Below are positions 56,301 to 64,000 of a DNA stretch of 64,000 bases, piece after piece. A model generated the notes under the pieces. The model ran no database searches. It was not told the origin of the DNA and saw nothing but the letters and a program-made list of their open reading frames with translations. Location of the stretch: assembly GCF_026130545.1 (NCBI RefSeq), contig NZ_JAMOIM010000003.1, positions 230,352 through 294,351 of the forward strand, in the 5' to 3' direction. The stretch is from Lichenifustis flavocetrariae (GTDB lineage Bacteria > Pseudomonadota > Alphaproteobacteria > Rhizobiales > Beijerinckiaceae). The stretch's first letter is position 1, and every line of letters starts with the position of its first letter. Both the position numbers and the translations under genes were made by a program.

Positions 56301-57962
56301 TCAAGCCTGTGTGGTTGCGGCTCCGAGCGCGGCATGGATCTGGGCCACCACCCCCGCCCCATCGCCGACGGCGGCCGCCACGCGCTTGGTCGAGCCCGTA
56401 CGGACGTCACCGATGGCAAAGACGCGACGGCGGCTGGTCTCTAAACTGGGGACGGGATGACCCCCACGAGGCGCGCCGGTTCGGACGAAGCCTTTCTCAT
56501 CAAGGTCGACGCACCCATCGAGCCAGCCGGTGTTCGGTTCGGCGCCGATGAACAGGAAGACATGGCGGAGGGGACACGTGTGCGTGCTGCCCGTATCGCG
56601 ATGACGGAACTGAGCGCCGGACAAACCCTGTGCGATGTCCCCATCGAGGCCCACGATCTCGGTTCGTGTATGCAGTTCGACGTTCGGCAGTGCTTCGATA
56701 CGGTCGACGAGGTAGCGCGACATCGAACTCCGCAGGTCCGTGCCGCGGATCACGAGGTGCAAGGTCTTGACAAAGGGCGCGAGAAAGACCGCTGCCTGGC
56801 CGGCCGAATTGCCGGCGCCGACCAGACCGATCTCCTCGCCCTTGCACAGGCGCGCCTCGATCGGCGACGCCCAATACGAGATGCCGTTGCCCTCGAACCC
56901 ATCGAGATTGGCAATATCCGGCCTTCGGTAGCGCGCGCCCGAAGCGATCACCAGCGTCCGGCTGTGCAAGACACTGCCGGAGCCGAGGTGCAGGCGCAGC
57001 GGCTCGTCGCCATCCGGACAGTCCAGGCGGACCACATCGAGCGGCAACGCGATCTCGGCGCCAAACTTCATGGCCTGGGTAAAGGCGCGACCGGCCAGTG
57101 CCTGACCTGAGATTCCGGTTGGAAAGCCGAGATAATTCTCGATCCGGGCCGAAGCGCCGGCCTGTCCGCCCACCGCGCGACTGTCGATCACCATCACGGA
57201 CAGACCTTCGGAGGCCGCATAGACGGCGGCGGCGAGGCCGGCCGGTCCCGCACCGACGATCGCCACATCGTAAAGTTTGTCGGGATCGAGCTCGGGGGTG
57301 AGGCCGAGGCACAACCCGATCTCGGCATCGGTCGGGTTCTTGAGCACCTGGCCGCCCGGACAGATCACGAGCGGAAGATCCTGGTGGCCAAGCCCGATCC
57401 GATGCAGCAACTCCTGCCCCTCCGGTCCATCGACATCGACGAGATGGTTCGGAAACCCGTTGCGGGTCAGCAGGCCCTGAAGACGCACGATGGTCGGGGC
57501 GCCAGCGACGCCAAGGAGAAGCGGGCCGGCGCCTGCCTCGATCAGGCCGACACGGCGCAGGATCAGCGCCCGCATGACGATCTCGCCGACCTCGGCGCTG
57601 CCGATCAGGAGCGCTCGCAGATGAGCGGAATCGAAGCAGACGGCGGTGCAGCCTTCCGGGCCGGCACGGCCGAACGCCAAGGCGGCGGCGCCAGTGAGTT
57701 GGCCGACCTCGCCGCTGAACTGGCCCCGCGTGAGTATGGCGATCATGACCTCCTCGCCAAGCGGCTCGCGGCGCATGATCGCGAGGGTACCCTCAAGGAC
57801 CAGCCAGGCCGCGACGTGCCGGGAGCCGAGATCGAACACCCCTTCGCCCGGTGCGAATACCCGCGGCTCGCCCACAGCGAAGCGGCGCGCCTGGTCGATT
57901 TGGAAATCCGAGAGCGTGGGAAACATCTGGGCGCGACGTGTGTCGAGGAGGCTCATCCGCAT
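56301..57962 (-). CDS. cNMP-binding thioredoxin-reductase-like protein lacking CxxC
   Basis: The 553-residue product has three parts: an N-terminal cyclic-nucleotide-binding domain (VFDLGSRHVAAWLVLEGTLA, LTRGQFSGEVGQLTG), a thioredoxin/glutaredoxin-like middle (LLTRNGFPNHLVDVD, DLPLVICPGGQVLKNP), and a C-terminal TrxB-like flavoprotein domain (DVAIVGAGPAGLAAAVYAAS, IGLVGAGNSAGQAAVFLA, RVFAIGDVRTGSTKRVA). The redox CxxC of thioredoxin reductases is missing: the position reads SYWASPIEARLC. It may be a regulated oxidoreductase of unknown substrate. ATG 57962 or 57956. Confidence 0.85.
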   Translation of the reverse strand: MRMSLLDTRRAQMFPTLSDFQIDQARRFAVGEPRVFAPGEGVFDLGSRHVAAWLVLEGTLAIMRREPLGEEVMIAILTRGQFSGEVGQLTGAAALAFGRAGPEGCTAVCFDSAHLRALLIGSAEVGEIVMRALILRRVGLIEAGAGPLLLGVAGAPTIVRLQGLLTRNGFPNHLVDVDGPEGQELLHRIGLGHQDLPLVICPGGQVLKNPTDAEIGLCLGLTPELDPDKLYDVAIVGAGPAGLAAAVYAASEGLSVMVIDSRAVGGQAGASARIENYLGFPTGISGQALAGRAFTQAMKFGAEIALPLDVVRLDCPDGDEPLRLHLGSGSVLHSRTLVIASGARYRRPDIANLDGFEGNGISYWASPIEARLCKGEEIGLVGAGNSAGQAAVFLAPFVKTLHLVIRGTDLRSSMSRYLVDRIEALPNVELHTRTEIVGLDGDIAQGLSGAQFRHRDTGSTHTCPLRHVFLFIGAEPNTGWLDGCVDLDEKGFVRTGAPRGGHPVPSLETSRRRVFAIGDVRTGSTKRVAAAVGDGAGVVAQIHAALGAATTQA

Positions 57963-58119
57963 CTCACTTTCTGTTCGACGGCCCCAGGCACAACGGGTTG
58001 CGCGTGCCATGCGCCGGTGTCGGATGCGATTGAAAGCGCATCCCAGGGATGCGGGTATCGAGCTAGAAGACGGGCGTCGGGAACGAAATACTGCGTGGCA
58101 AAAGGGTTCTCGTGGCGTG

Positions 58120-59088
58120 CTACCGAGGTGTGAGCCATACGGTCATGCCGGGTTCGAGCCCTTTGACATCCTCGACGGGGTCGAACCGGACACGAAAGCT
58201 GTTCAGATCGTGATCCCCAACGGCCCGGGCGGCGCGCCAGGTCGCGAACTCGCCGAGCGGTCTGAGTTCGACCACGCGCGCCTCCAGGCGTCGACCATCA
58301 TCGGCCGTCAGCGGCGCCGTCGTTCCGATTGTCAGCCCGCGCAGCCTGTCCTCACGCATCGTGAAGGAAAACCAGCGTTTGTCGTCTACATCGAGCGTCA
58401 GGACCGCCTTGCCGGGCGCCATGATCTCGCCCAGCTCGGCAACGCGGACGCCCACTGTCCCGTCGGCCGGCGCCAGCAGCGTCGTCTTGGCGACTTGCGC
58501 CTCGAGGCTCGCGGTCGCGGCTTCCGCCAGCGCCACCCTTGCATCGGCCAATCGGCGCTCTTCGGCGGTCGGACCGGCCTGTTCGGCCGCATATTGCGCG
58601 CGTTTGCCGTCGAGATCGGCCTGCGCCTTGGCCAAGGAAGCCTTGCTTTCGTCGAGTTGCTGCTGGCTCAAAAAACTTTTGGAATTCAGGGTCACGGCCC
58701 GATCGTTCTGCTGTTGGGCGAGCAGCAGATTGGCCTGGGCCGTCCGCACGGCCTCGGCCGCGATCGACACCTGCTCGGGCCGGGTGCCGGAATAGGTTCG
58801 GGCACGATCCGCGGCGGCGCTGGCCGTCGCCGCCTTCGTTTCGGCGAGGGCGGCGGTCAGGTCGGGATTGTCGATCACGGCCAGCACATCGCCGCGCTTG
58901 ACGTGTTGACCCGCCGCGACCGCGACTGAAGCCAATCGTCCGCCGATCTCGGGGGCGACGCGAATTTCGGTTTGCCGCACCATGCCCAGGATGGGCAGTG
59001 TCTCCTGGCCACCCCGGCGACCGTAGATGAACGCCCCACTCACTCCCGCAACGGCCAGCAGCGCCAGCACCACCGTTCTAGCCGACAT
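58120..59088 (-). CDS. HlyD-family membrane fusion protein 2
   Basis: The 322-residue product has one N-terminal membrane helix, an EIRVAPEIGGRLASVAVAAG lipoyl-like half, a long coiled coil of about 110 residues, and the second barrel half APADGTVGVRVAELGEIMAP with FRVRFDPVEDVKGLEPGMTV at the end. It links an inner-membrane exporter to the outer membrane. It overlaps the end of the permease gene. Confidence 0.87.
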   Translation of the reverse strand: MSARTVVLALLAVAGVSGAFIYGRRGGQETLPILGMVRQTEIRVAPEIGGRLASVAVAAGQHVKRGDVLAVIDNPDLTAALAETKAATASAAADRARTYSGTRPEQVSIAAEAVRTAQANLLLAQQQNDRAVTLNSKSFLSQQQLDESKASLAKAQADLDGKRAQYAAEQAGPTAEERRLADARVALAEAATASLEAQVAKTTLLAPADGTVGVRVAELGEIMAPGKAVLTLDVDDKRWFSFTMREDRLRGLTIGTTAPLTADDGRRLEARVVELRPLGEFATWRAARAVGDHDLNSFRVRFDPVEDVKGLEPGMTVWLTPR

Positions 59089-61414
59089 GGGCGGCCTCCT
59101 CCCGACTTGCGAGGCGACCCACGGCGATCGCCAGCACGGCATAGATGCCCACCAACACCCACAGCCGGGCCCAATCTCGAAACACGTCCCCGAAGGAGGC
59201 GCCCATCTGGTTGACTCGGACCAATCCGTCGATACCGAGGGTGCTTGGAAAGATCATGCTGAGAACGCGCAGAACGCGCGGGATGGCCTCGGGCGGCCAG
59301 GCGACACCAACCAGGAAGAAGATCGGCAAGCTCACCGCGATCAGAAGCAGGACCGCAGTCTCGCGGCGCTTGAACAACGAGCCGACGAGTTGGCCCATGA
59401 AGCTGATCGCAAGAATGTAGGGGATCACCAGCACGAGGATGTCGAGCACCCGTTCACTATAGGAGAAGCCGTAGATGCGGGGCAGCACGATCAGATAGAG
59501 CGCGCATCCAGGCAGCGCGAGGAGAAGGTGAGCCAACGCCTGCCCAATGACGGCAGCGGCACTGCTGCGGCGGCGCCTCGCAGTCGCACCGCCCTGTTCG
59601 AAGGAGACGCCGCCGAGGGTCGCGACGCCCATCAGCAGCGTCTGCTGCAAGATCAGCAGGAAGGCGGCAGGAACGATGTAACTGGCATAGCCACCGGTCG
59701 GGTTGAACAGCGGCTGGTTGAGGATCTCGACTTGCGAACTCCTGGCCAGTGCCGCCCGGTACAGGCTGCCATCGCTTCGCGCGCCGCCGCCCGCGATGTC
59801 GGCCGAGACCGTGCCGGTGGCTTCCATCATCCCCTGGAGCGTGCGGCTGTAAAGCAGGAAGTAGGCCGAATCGACGAAGGCCGGCAAGCGCGCCCTGTCG
59901 CCTTTCAGCACCTCCCGTTCGGTGCCGGCCGGAATGCTGAGGATGCCGAACACCTCGCGGCGCGCCAAGGCGGCCTGGGCCTCCGCCAGTGTCGTGGGGC
60001 GCGCCGCCACGGCGATGGCCTCGTCGGCATTAAGGGTCTCGACCAGGGTTCGGCTCAAATCCGTGCCGTCGTCGTCGACCACCGCGATCGGAACGCCGCG
60101 GATCAGCTGTCCGAGGTAGGGCTGCGGATAGAAGACCCCGTAGATGAGGGGTCCGATCACGATCAGCCCGAAGGCGCCGCGATCCCGCAGCACGCGGCCA
60201 TATTCTGCGGCGAAGAAACCGACGATGCCGCGACGCGGGACATCGGGCTCCCGCGCCGTTTGTACGGCCGGAAGCGGATGCCGCGCGATCGAACGTAACC
60301 GCAGCCAGGCGACGCCGAAGAACCCGACGGCAAGCAGGCCCAGCATGGCGAAAGGCGCAGCCGAGTCCCGCACCGGCACCCCACGCGCCGCCTGATCGAA
60401 GAGGATCTGTATGTACCACCGCAATGGCAGCAGCGCCCCCCATCCCCGCGCGAAGGCGCCCATCGCAAGAACCGGAAAGCCGACCCCCGCGAAGCCGAAG
60501 GCCGGGGAGCAAACGATGCCGGTGAGTGTCAGGCCAGTGGCGAGGTTCTTGACGAGGAGCTGGAACAGCGCACCGAGCGACAGATAGGCCACGATCAGCA
60601 GACAGGCCGCGACGCCGATCATCACCTCATCGCCGCGGAACGGAATCTGGTAGAGGCCGTGAATGATGACGAGACCGACGGTCATCATGATGGCGAAGAT
60701 GCCGAAATAGGGCGCAAGCTTACCGACAAGAGCGGTGAGTGGGGCGCCCCCCGCCGTCTCGAGCCAGTCGGGGACCGACCGCCCCGTGAACTCCGACCCC
60801 ACCGCGAAGCCCCCCGCGATGGCGACCATGACATGCAGCACGGTCGGCAGGATCGCGCGCAGCAGGAACTGCGCATAGTTCAGGGCCGGGTTGGTCAGAA
60901 CATATTGTTCGACAACCAGCGGCCCAGGCGTGAAGCCGGCCGCCTTCGGGCCTTTCGGAAGGTCTGCGACAGCGGCCGAGATGGCCGCCTGAAGCGCGCC
61001 GGATGCGACGTTGCCCGGCGTGAAGAACTGCTTGTTGTAGAAGATGACGACCTGGGGACGGCGCCCTGCCAACAGATCGTGCTCGAAATCCTGCGGGATG
61101 TAGGTGGCCGCGATCACGCCCCCCGACCGGACGGCGTGCATGGCGCCGTTGAGATCCGCCGAGCGAAGCGCGATGGTCACCCCGGGTGCGGCGTCGATCG
61201 CCCGCACGAGCGCCTGGGATGCCTGCGAGCGATCCTGATCGACGACATCGACCTTCAGCTGACGAATGACGGCATTGCTGAACGTCATGGCGAGGAGCGC
61301 GAAGGCGACCAGCGGCACCACCAGCACCATCAGTCGCGCGACCCGGTCCCGCCGGATCCAGGCCACCTCACGGAGCGCGACGGCAAGCAGACCGGGGCGG
61401 AGCGGCTCGCTCAT
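59078..61414 (-). CDS. ABC-2 type permease, two fused halves
   Basis: The 778-residue protein contains two ABC-2 membrane halves in one chain: each has a helix, a large periplasmic domain and five further helices. The first half starts ALREVAWIRRDRVARLMVLV with FSNAVIRQLKVDVVDQDRSQ and ends about residue 380; the second begins EYGRVLRDRGAFGLIVIGPL with VAVVDDDGTDLSRTLVETL-like AVVDDDGTDLSRTLVETLNA. It should export a drug, lipid or polysaccharide. No ABC ATPase gene lies beside it. Confidence 0.85.
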   Translation of the reverse strand: MSEPLRPGLLAVALREVAWIRRDRVARLMVLVVPLVAFALLAMTFSNAVIRQLKVDVVDQDRSQASQALVRAIDAAPGVTIALRSADLNGAMHAVRSGGVIAATYIPQDFEHDLLAGRRPQVVIFYNKQFFTPGNVASGALQAAISAAVADLPKGPKAAGFTPGPLVVEQYVLTNPALNYAQFLLRAILPTVLHVMVAIAGGFAVGSEFTGRSVPDWLETAGGAPLTALVGKLAPYFGIFAIMMTVGLVIIHGLYQIPFRGDEVMIGVAACLLIVAYLSLGALFQLLVKNLATGLTLTGIVCSPAFGFAGVGFPVLAMGAFARGWGALLPLRWYIQILFDQAARGVPVRDSAAPFAMLGLLAVGFFGVAWLRLRSIARHPLPAVQTAREPDVPRRGIVGFFAAEYGRVLRDRGAFGLIVIGPLIYGVFYPQPYLGQLIRGVPIAVVDDDGTDLSRTLVETLNADEAIAVAARPTTLAEAQAALARREVFGILSIPAGTEREVLKGDRARLPAFVDSAYFLLYSRTLQGMMEATGTVSADIAGGGARSDGSLYRAALARSSQVEILNQPLFNPTGGYASYIVPAAFLLILQQTLLMGVATLGGVSFEQGGATARRRRSSAAAVIGQALAHLLLALPGCALYLIVLPRIYGFSYSERVLDILVLVIPYILAISFMGQLVGSLFKRRETAVLLLIAVSLPIFFLVGVAWPPEAIPRVLRVLSMIFPSTLGIDGLVRVNQMGASFGDVFRDWARLWVLVGIYAVLAIAVGRLASREEAAHVG

Positions 61415-62433
61415 GTGCGCCCAACGGACCAGGTTGCGTAGGCGCTCATGCCCGGCCGGAGTTCCGGGATCTTCTCGACCGGATAGGCCCGGACCTCGAA
61501 GGTACGCAGATCGAAGTCGCCGGTCGCACGGGTCGCACGCCAGCCGGCATATTCGCCACGTGTCGCAATCGTCCGGACCGCGACCTCGATGGAACGGTCG
61601 CCCAAGGCCGGCACCTTCACGGTAAACCGGTCGCCGACCTTGAGACCCTTCACGAGATCCTCCCGCAGATCGAACCGCAGCCAGACGTCGCCGAGATCGA
61701 CGAGCGACAGGAGCGGCACGCCCGGTGACACGTATTCACCGATCTCGCTGCCGATCTGATAGACCTGCGAGGCGACGGGGACCTTGACGGTCAATTCATC
61801 GACCTGCGCCTGCAAGGTCGCGATCGAGGCCTCGGCCTTGGCGACACTTGCTTTCGCCACTCCACGCTCCTCCGGCGTGTAGCCCGCAACGGCCTCGTCG
61901 TAAGCGAATTTCGCCTGCTCGACACCTCTCCGGGCGACGTCGAGCGCGCGCGTGGTCTCATCGAGTTTCTGCACCGGCGCAAAGTCGCGGGCGGTCAATT
62001 GCTTCGTGCGGTCGAAGGTCTGCTGCGCAAGTGTGGCATCGGCCTCGCTGGCCGCCAAAGCTGCCTTCCGGGCTGCAACGACTTCCGCCCGCGTCCCGAC
62101 TTCGATCCGGGTGAGGTCGGCCTGTGCCACGGCCTCGGCGGCCTGCGCCTCACGCAATTTCGTCAGCAATTGGGGGTTGTCGATCGTGACCAGGATCGCA
62201 CCCGCCGCGACATTGTCCCCACGCTCGACCGGCCGTCCAGCCACCCGTCCGTCCACCCGGGCCGCGATGTCGATGCGCGTGGCATCCGCCTCTCCCTGTA
62301 CAAGCAGAGGCTGCGGTTGCAGCAGATACCAAAGCGACAAGCCGATGATCACCACAACCGTGACGATGACGATGGCGGCCGCCATTCGCGGCGCCTTTGC
62401 GGCGGGCTGAACGTCAGCGCCGGGATCCGTCAT
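61411..62433 (-). CDS. HlyD-family membrane fusion protein 1
   Basis: The 340-residue product has one N-terminal membrane helix (AAAIVIVTVVVIIGLSLWYL), lipoyl halves (RIDIAARVDGRVAGRPVERG) and a long coiled coil with KAALAASEADATLAQQTFDR, then ELTVKVPVASQVYQIGSEIG and PGMSAYATWSVG. It is the first gene of the cassette and overlaps the permease start by 4 bases. Confidence 0.87.
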   Translation of the reverse strand: MTDPGADVQPAAKAPRMAAAIVIVTVVVIIGLSLWYLLQPQPLLVQGEADATRIDIAARVDGRVAGRPVERGDNVAAGAILVTIDNPQLLTKLREAQAAEAVAQADLTRIEVGTRAEVVAARKAALAASEADATLAQQTFDRTKQLTARDFAPVQKLDETTRALDVARRGVEQAKFAYDEAVAGYTPEERGVAKASVAKAEASIATLQAQVDELTVKVPVASQVYQIGSEIGEYVSPGVPLLSLVDLGDVWLRFDLREDLVKGLKVGDRFTVKVPALGDRSIEVAVRTIATRGEYAGWRATRATGDFDLRTFEVRAYPVEKIPELRPGMSAYATWSVGRT

Positions 62434-62651
62434 GGGGTCAGCTCCAGAGTGTCTGCGAAGACCGTCGGGTCGAACTTACGTGCAAGTCTGCCGCATCCGC
62501 CCCGAGACGGCTAGAGCTTGAGTGTTTGGATCGACCGACGGGGTCCCCCGAGCTGGCGTCCGTTCCGAGTGTCGTCGAAACGTTGGGGTGGGGCAACATC
62601 GATGTGCTACCTCTGAACGGCTCACATCTAGCGTCCTGGCGAGTAACTTTG

Positions 62652-64000
62652 ATGACGATCTGGATCACGACAGCATGGACGACGATCGTCTTGATGATCG
62701 TCGTCTCGTTGTCGGCCCGTCGGCGGCCGATCTGGCTGCGGATCGGTCTCAGCCTCTTCGCCATCATCCTCTTGTCCCTGGCGATGGCGCCGCTCGTCGG
62801 CTCCCCGCTTCAGCCGCAGTTTCCGGCCGATGTCGGGGCTTTCGTGGCCTTCTCGGAACGTGCCTTCGTGGCGAGCTGGTGGCTCCTTGTCGCGCGCATC
62901 GTCATCGCTACGGGACAGCTCGCTCTCGGCATCAATCATCAGCGACATGCGGCGCGGCTGCTCTCAGATCTGGCCGCTGGGGCGATCTATCTCGGCGCCT
63001 TGCTGGCCGTGATCGACCTTGGCTTCGGCGTGTCCATCGCGGGTCTGCTGGCCACCTCGGGGATCATCGCCATCGTGCTGGGCCTCGCGCTTCAAAGCAC
63101 CCTGAGCGACCTCTTTTCGGGCGTGGCGATCGGGATCGATCGCCCCTTCGGGGTCGGCGACCTTGTCCTCATCGAAGGTGCCGCCGAAGGGCGGGTGATC
63201 GAGACGAACTGGCGCTCGACCCGCATCGCGACCACGACGAACGATGTCGCCACCGTGCCCAACAGCGTCGTGGCGAAAGCCCGTATCACCAACCGCAGCA
63301 TTCCGTCGGAGGCCCACCTCGCGACGATCAAGATCGTCATCGATGCGAGCGTGCCGCCGAAGGACGCCATGGCGATGCTCCGGGCCAGCGCCCTCAATGC
63401 GGCGCTGGTGCCGCCATCGCCACCTCCGTCGATCGTCTGCGTGGATCTGCGTGGCGAGGGCGCCACCTATGAAATGCAGTTTTCGATCCCGATCACCGAA
63501 TTCGGCGCGGCCCGCTCGGACCTCCTCGCGCAGATCGCGCGACACGCCCGTTACAACGGCATTCCATTGGCCCGCCAGGATGGGGCCAGATTGCCGTCCG
63601 CCACCGTGCCCGACCTTCTCCACTTGTTGGACGACGTGCCAATCCTGAAGGCGCTTGGCGAGGACGAGCGTGGCCAGCTCGCCTCCCGGCTGGTCCGCCA
63701 TGCGGGCGACGCCGGCTATACCCTCTTCACACAGGGCGGTTCGGTGGCATCCATGTTCGTGATCGCCCAGGGGGCCTTCGACGTGTCGCGTGACATCGAC
63801 GGCCATCGCCGCCGCCTTGGGACGATCGGCCCCGGCGATTATTTCGGCGAACTGGCCCTGCTGACCGGAAGCCCGAATGCGGCGACCGTCACGGCGCTCA
63901 CGCCCTTCGTGGCCTACGAGGTCGGCAAGGCCATGATCGCGCCCGCGCTCCAATCGAACCCCGAGGTGCTGCACGCGCTGGAGCGCGCCGCCTCGAACGC
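62652..64000 (+). CDS. MscS-type channel with C-terminal cNMP-binding domain (partial)
   Basis: The frame runs off the right edge after 449 codons. There are three to four N-terminal membrane segments (the last with IAGLLATSGIIAIVLGLALQ), then the MscS beta-domain (GVAIGIDRPFGVGDLVLIEG, GRVIETNWRSTRIATTTNDV, TVPNSVVAKARITN), then a cyclic-nucleotide-binding domain (VASMFVIAQGAFDVSRDIDG, IGPGDYFGELALLTGSPNAA). This is the bCNG layout, a ligand-gated relative of mechanosensitive channels. The ATG at 62652 is used with a weak GAG box. Confidence 0.9.
   Translation, partial: MTIWITTAWTTIVLMIVVSLSARRRPIWLRIGLSLFAIILLSLAMAPLVGSPLQPQFPADVGAFVAFSERAFVASWWLLVARIVIATGQLALGINHQRHAARLLSDLAAGAIYLGALLAVIDLGFGVSIAGLLATSGIIAIVLGLALQSTLSDLFSGVAIGIDRPFGVGDLVLIEGAAEGRVIETNWRSTRIATTTNDVATVPNSVVAKARITNRSIPSEAHLATIKIVIDASVPPKDAMAMLRASALNAALVPPSPPPSIVCVDLRGEGATYEMQFSIPITEFGAARSDLLAQIARHARYNGIPLARQDGARLPSATVPDLLHLLDDVPILKALGEDERGQLASRLVRHAGDAGYTLFTQGGSVASMFVIAQGAFDVSRDIDGHRRRLGTIGPGDYFGELALLTGSPNAATVTALTPFVAYEVGKAMIAPALQSNPEVLHALERAASN

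Overview
The window reads as chromosome of a GC-rich alphaproteobacterium, most likely a member of Hyphomicrobiales (Rhizobiales). The reasons are the glgP-glgB-glgC-glgA-pgm gene order, a minCDE operon preceded by two perfect CtrA boxes (TTAA-N7-TTAA), glutathione-dependent formaldehyde oxidation, an alphaproteobacterial-type GyrI-like secreted protein, a DUF1236 protein, and a GcrA-like small protein. I cannot name the genus from sequence alone. Gene density is high and most ORFs outside the genes listed are antisense or out-of-frame shadows. Layout: 1-200 is an AT-richer stretch that meets GC-rich DNA abruptly at about 200, where a gene remnant begins. 672-1385 is a PIN toxin/Phd-type antitoxin pair with a palindromic operator. 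1574-3352 holds a DUF4142 secreted protein with a possible EcfG-type stress promoter and a nucleotidyltransferase-fold gene broken by one frameshift. 3390-5052 holds a pteridine-reductase-like SDR and an ArsR-SRPBCC operon whose promoter carries a perfect palindrome and probably gives a leaderless message. 5071-14239 is the complete glycogen operon, read on the minus strand from glgP to pgm, with a palindrome resembling a PhaR site in the control region shared with a divergent patatin gene. 15471-22013 is housekeeping: an epimerase, queG, GST, DUF188, nth, DUF2244 and three secreted or lipoprotein genes. 22044-24755 is thiO-thiS-thiG-thiE under a TPP riboswitch. 24784-29958 is a urease region: ureE-ureF-ureG with a frameshifted GNAT gene, a monooxygenase-like gene, a CsoR/RcnR-fold regulator without the usual ligands, and ureC; ureA, ureB and ureD are absent from the window. 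30350-35634 holds rph, a Kef-type antiporter, a family-4 uracil-DNA glycosylase and ETF-ubiquinone oxidoreductase. 36154-42019 is a tightly packed exopolysaccharide nucleotide-sugar operon (glucose-1-phosphate cytidylyltransferase, UDP-glucose dehydrogenase, two SDRs, a 3,5-epimerase-like protein and a GT2), followed by a 29-residue membrane-peptide ORF and an FxDxF PEP-CTERM secreted protein. 43460-46764 holds a DUF1236 protein, a LysR/YeiH pair and an unknown secreted protein. 46817-48720 is minC-minD-minE with CtrA sites. 48770-50745 is a compact phage-like module: an XRE/S24-type repressor, two identical 17-bp palindromes, then a GcrA-like protein, a VRR-NUC nuclease and a DUF6456-like protein, ending 60 bp before tRNA-Leu(CAA). 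A low-GC HExxH fragment lies on the other side of the tRNA. 51762-53732 is formaldehyde detoxification (frmA, fghA). 53814-64000 holds redox enzymes, a phosphatase, a cNMP-binding thioredoxin-reductase-like protein, an ABC-2 type export cassette with two HlyD proteins and no visible ATPase, and a MscS-type channel with a cNMP domain that runs off the right edge. The most interesting items for follow-up are the phage-like module by the tRNA, the leader or small RNA ending at a strong terminator upstream of the orphan ureC, the ligand-free CsoR-like protein, the putative PhaR-type link between polyester and glycogen storage, and the ATPase-less export cassette.
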